DNA of 64,000 bases from a bacterium (GTDB taxonomy: Bacteria; Zhuqueibacterota; QNDG01; JAFGCO01), in the NCBI GenBank assembly GCA_016932575.1, contig JAFGCO010000070.1, forward strand, positions 19,729 to 83,728, given 5' to 3'. The notes under the pieces were generated by a model that was not told the origin of the DNA, did not search any database, and was given only the letters and a program-made list of their open reading frames with translations. This document shows positions 63,056 to 64,000 of this stretch, piece by piece (the stretch's first letter is position 1; every line of letters begins with the position of its first letter). The translations under genes were made by a program, and so were the position numbers.

Positions 63056-64000
63056 TTAGAGCGAAAACCTCGCGGTCATCCGCTGCACTTTGTCAAATAC
63101 CCCGAACGGCGTATAGGCATAATCCAGACACAATCCAAAACTCTGAATGCCCACGCCAAAGGACAATCCGCTCTCATCGTTGTTCGAGATATATCCTCCC
63201 CGAACCGAAAGCATGTTCAAGAGCCGATAGTCCAATCCCACTTTCACCTGCTCGGGATGGGACCGGTAATGACTCGCATCCAGACTCACGATCAACGCAT
63301 GATCGATCGAACGGTCTCCCATAAAATCCAGAACGTCCATCGATATCCCAAGGTTGAACACCAAAGGCAGCTGAAACCCTTCTTCCACATATTTGATCTC
63401 TTTCGAAAAATTACGCACGCTCATACCAAATACCAGACTCTTGTATCCCGTCTTGAACTGCGTCCCGAAATCAAACGCCATCGGATTCAAACGGTTTTTT
63501 TCTTCCCCTTCCGTCGTGTCCAGCTCCGTCGATATCACCGGAACAATGCTCTTCCCCAGATCCTGCTCCACCCAGCGGACCTGACCCCCAACACTGAACC
63601 GGTCCGTCAGACGCTTCGCATAACCCACACCCGCAGACATCGCCGTCAGCTGAAATATCTCCGTGTCCACATACCCCAGATCCGTACTCTTGTCCACTCG
63701 CGTCCCGTAAAAATCCCCGTAATCCACCGTCTGAAGACTGAATCCCAGCACCCCGTATTCTCCGTTCGCCGGACTCAGCGCCAGACTGAACGTGTTGTGA
63801 CGAATGTCCGCTATCCAGCGATTGTCACTCGCCGTCACGTCTATCATCCCCTCCATGTTCGCCATCCCCGCAGGATTGAAAAACAACGCGCTCGACCCCG
63901 TCTCAAGACTCGTCATCGCTTCTCCAAGCGCTGACGCCCGCGCGTCCGATACCACACTCAAAAACTGAAACCCCGTCTGCGCAAGCTTTTGGTTCTCCGC
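63056..64000 (-). CDS. PorV/PorQ-family outer-membrane protein (5' end outside window)
   Basis: The frame stays open to the window edge. The residues before the internal TTG at 63961 read AENQKLAQTGFQFLSVVSDAR, the normal N-terminal signature of this family, so the true start lies beyond 64000. It continues ASALGEAMTSLETGSSALFFNPAGMANMEG. The remainder is an amphipathic beta-barrel ending MTARFSL. It is a second member, distant from that at 28781. Its coding strand is visibly richer in G and C at third positions than the CAZyme genes, which could reflect higher expression or a different origin. It likely acts in T9SS cargo handling or as a porin. Hairpins follow its stop codon. Confidence 0.82.
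   Translation of the reverse strand, partial: AENQKLAQTGFQFLSVVSDARASALGEAMTSLETGSSALFFNPAGMANMEGMIDVTASDNRWIADIRHNTFSLALSPANGEYGVLGFSLQTVDYGDFYGTRVDKSTDLGYVDTEIFQLTAMSAGVGYAKRLTDRFSVGGQVRWVEQDLGKSIVPVISTELDTTEGEEKNRLNPMAFDFGTQFKTGYKSLVFGMSVRNFSKEIKYVEEGFQLPLVFNLGISMDVLDFMGDRSIDHALIVSLDASHYRSHPEQVKVGLDYRLLNMLSVRGGYISNNDESGLSFGVGIQSFGLCLDYAYTPFGVFDKVQRMTARFSL

Noticed and set aside
62906-63934. 342-residue plus-strand open frame opposite the PorV-like gene
   Set aside because: It is rich in Arg, His and Pro, has no signal or domain pattern, and lies antisense to a gene with a clear family signature. It arises from the codon bias of the real gene.
63961-64000. TTG at 63961 as the true start of the PorV-like gene
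   Set aside because: The frame upstream continues the conserved N-terminus (KLAQTGFQFLSV), so the start lies outside the window.
1-64000. tRNA, rRNA, transposase or integrase genes that would mark island borders
   Set aside because: None recognised on either strand, so the island borders cannot be placed from this window.

Overview
This window looks like a large pectin-degradation island from an uncultured member of the Fibrobacterota-Chlorobi-Bacteroidota (FCB) superphylum, most plausibly a KSB1/Calditrichota-like lineage rather than a true Bacteroidota. The evidence is as follows. Many secreted proteins end in an 80-90 residue type IX secretion (T9SS)/FlgD-like tail with the core NYPNPFNP. 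Two PorV/PorQ-type outer-membrane proteins are present. A TonB-dependent receptor has a carboxypeptidase-regulatory-like N-terminus but no recognisable SusD beside it. Strong Shine-Dalgarno sequences (AAGGAGG, GGAGG) precede many starts, which is unusual in Bacteroidota. The lineage call is an inference.

Layout: positions 1-20727 (+) begin inside a six-hairpin glycosidase-like gene. They continue with a CE8-like pectinesterase, a GH43, a LamG protein, a GH140-like apiosidase, a membrane permease, a secreted DUF362 protein, GH115, GH127, GH51, a PL1 pectate lyase and a stand-alone PBP1-type sugar-binding domain. An AraC-type regulator lies convergent to that last gene at 20731-21705 (-). A 495-bp AT-rich regulatory gap with 10-bp-phased repeats follows. 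Positions 22201-31580 (+) hold the envelope module: TonB-dependent receptor, a 1146-residue exported protein with Asp-rich repeats, a PorV-like protein, a terminator, and a SurA-like lipoprotein. Positions 31796-61617 (+) hold the second and larger CAZyme block: a CBM protein, a GH43-like/GH29 fusion, GH31, GH105, rhamnose mutarotase, GH106, GH2, a six-hairpin protein, a CE12-like esterase, two PL11 rhamnogalacturonan lyases, a GDSL esterase, two GH43s, a GH105 and an arylsulfotransferase-like protein. A bidirectional terminator separates these from two minus-strand genes: a TIG-domain lipoprotein and a second PorV-like protein cut by the window end.

How the genes fit together: the set matches rhamnogalacturonan I with its arabinan side chains and homogalacturonan, and GH140 suggests some capacity for rhamnogalacturonan II. 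Enzymes expected to cut polymers first (CE8, PL1, PL11, endo-arabinanase-like GH43) carry the T9SS tail and are probably on the cell surface. Most exo-acting enzymes (GH140, GH115, GH127, GH51, GH29, GH31, GH106, GH2, one GH105) have only a signal peptide or lipobox and are probably periplasmic. The receptor module would import oligosaccharides between the two stages. RhaM handles the released rhamnose. No rhamnose or uronate catabolic pathway, inner-membrane sugar importer, tRNA, rRNA, CRISPR array or transposase was seen.
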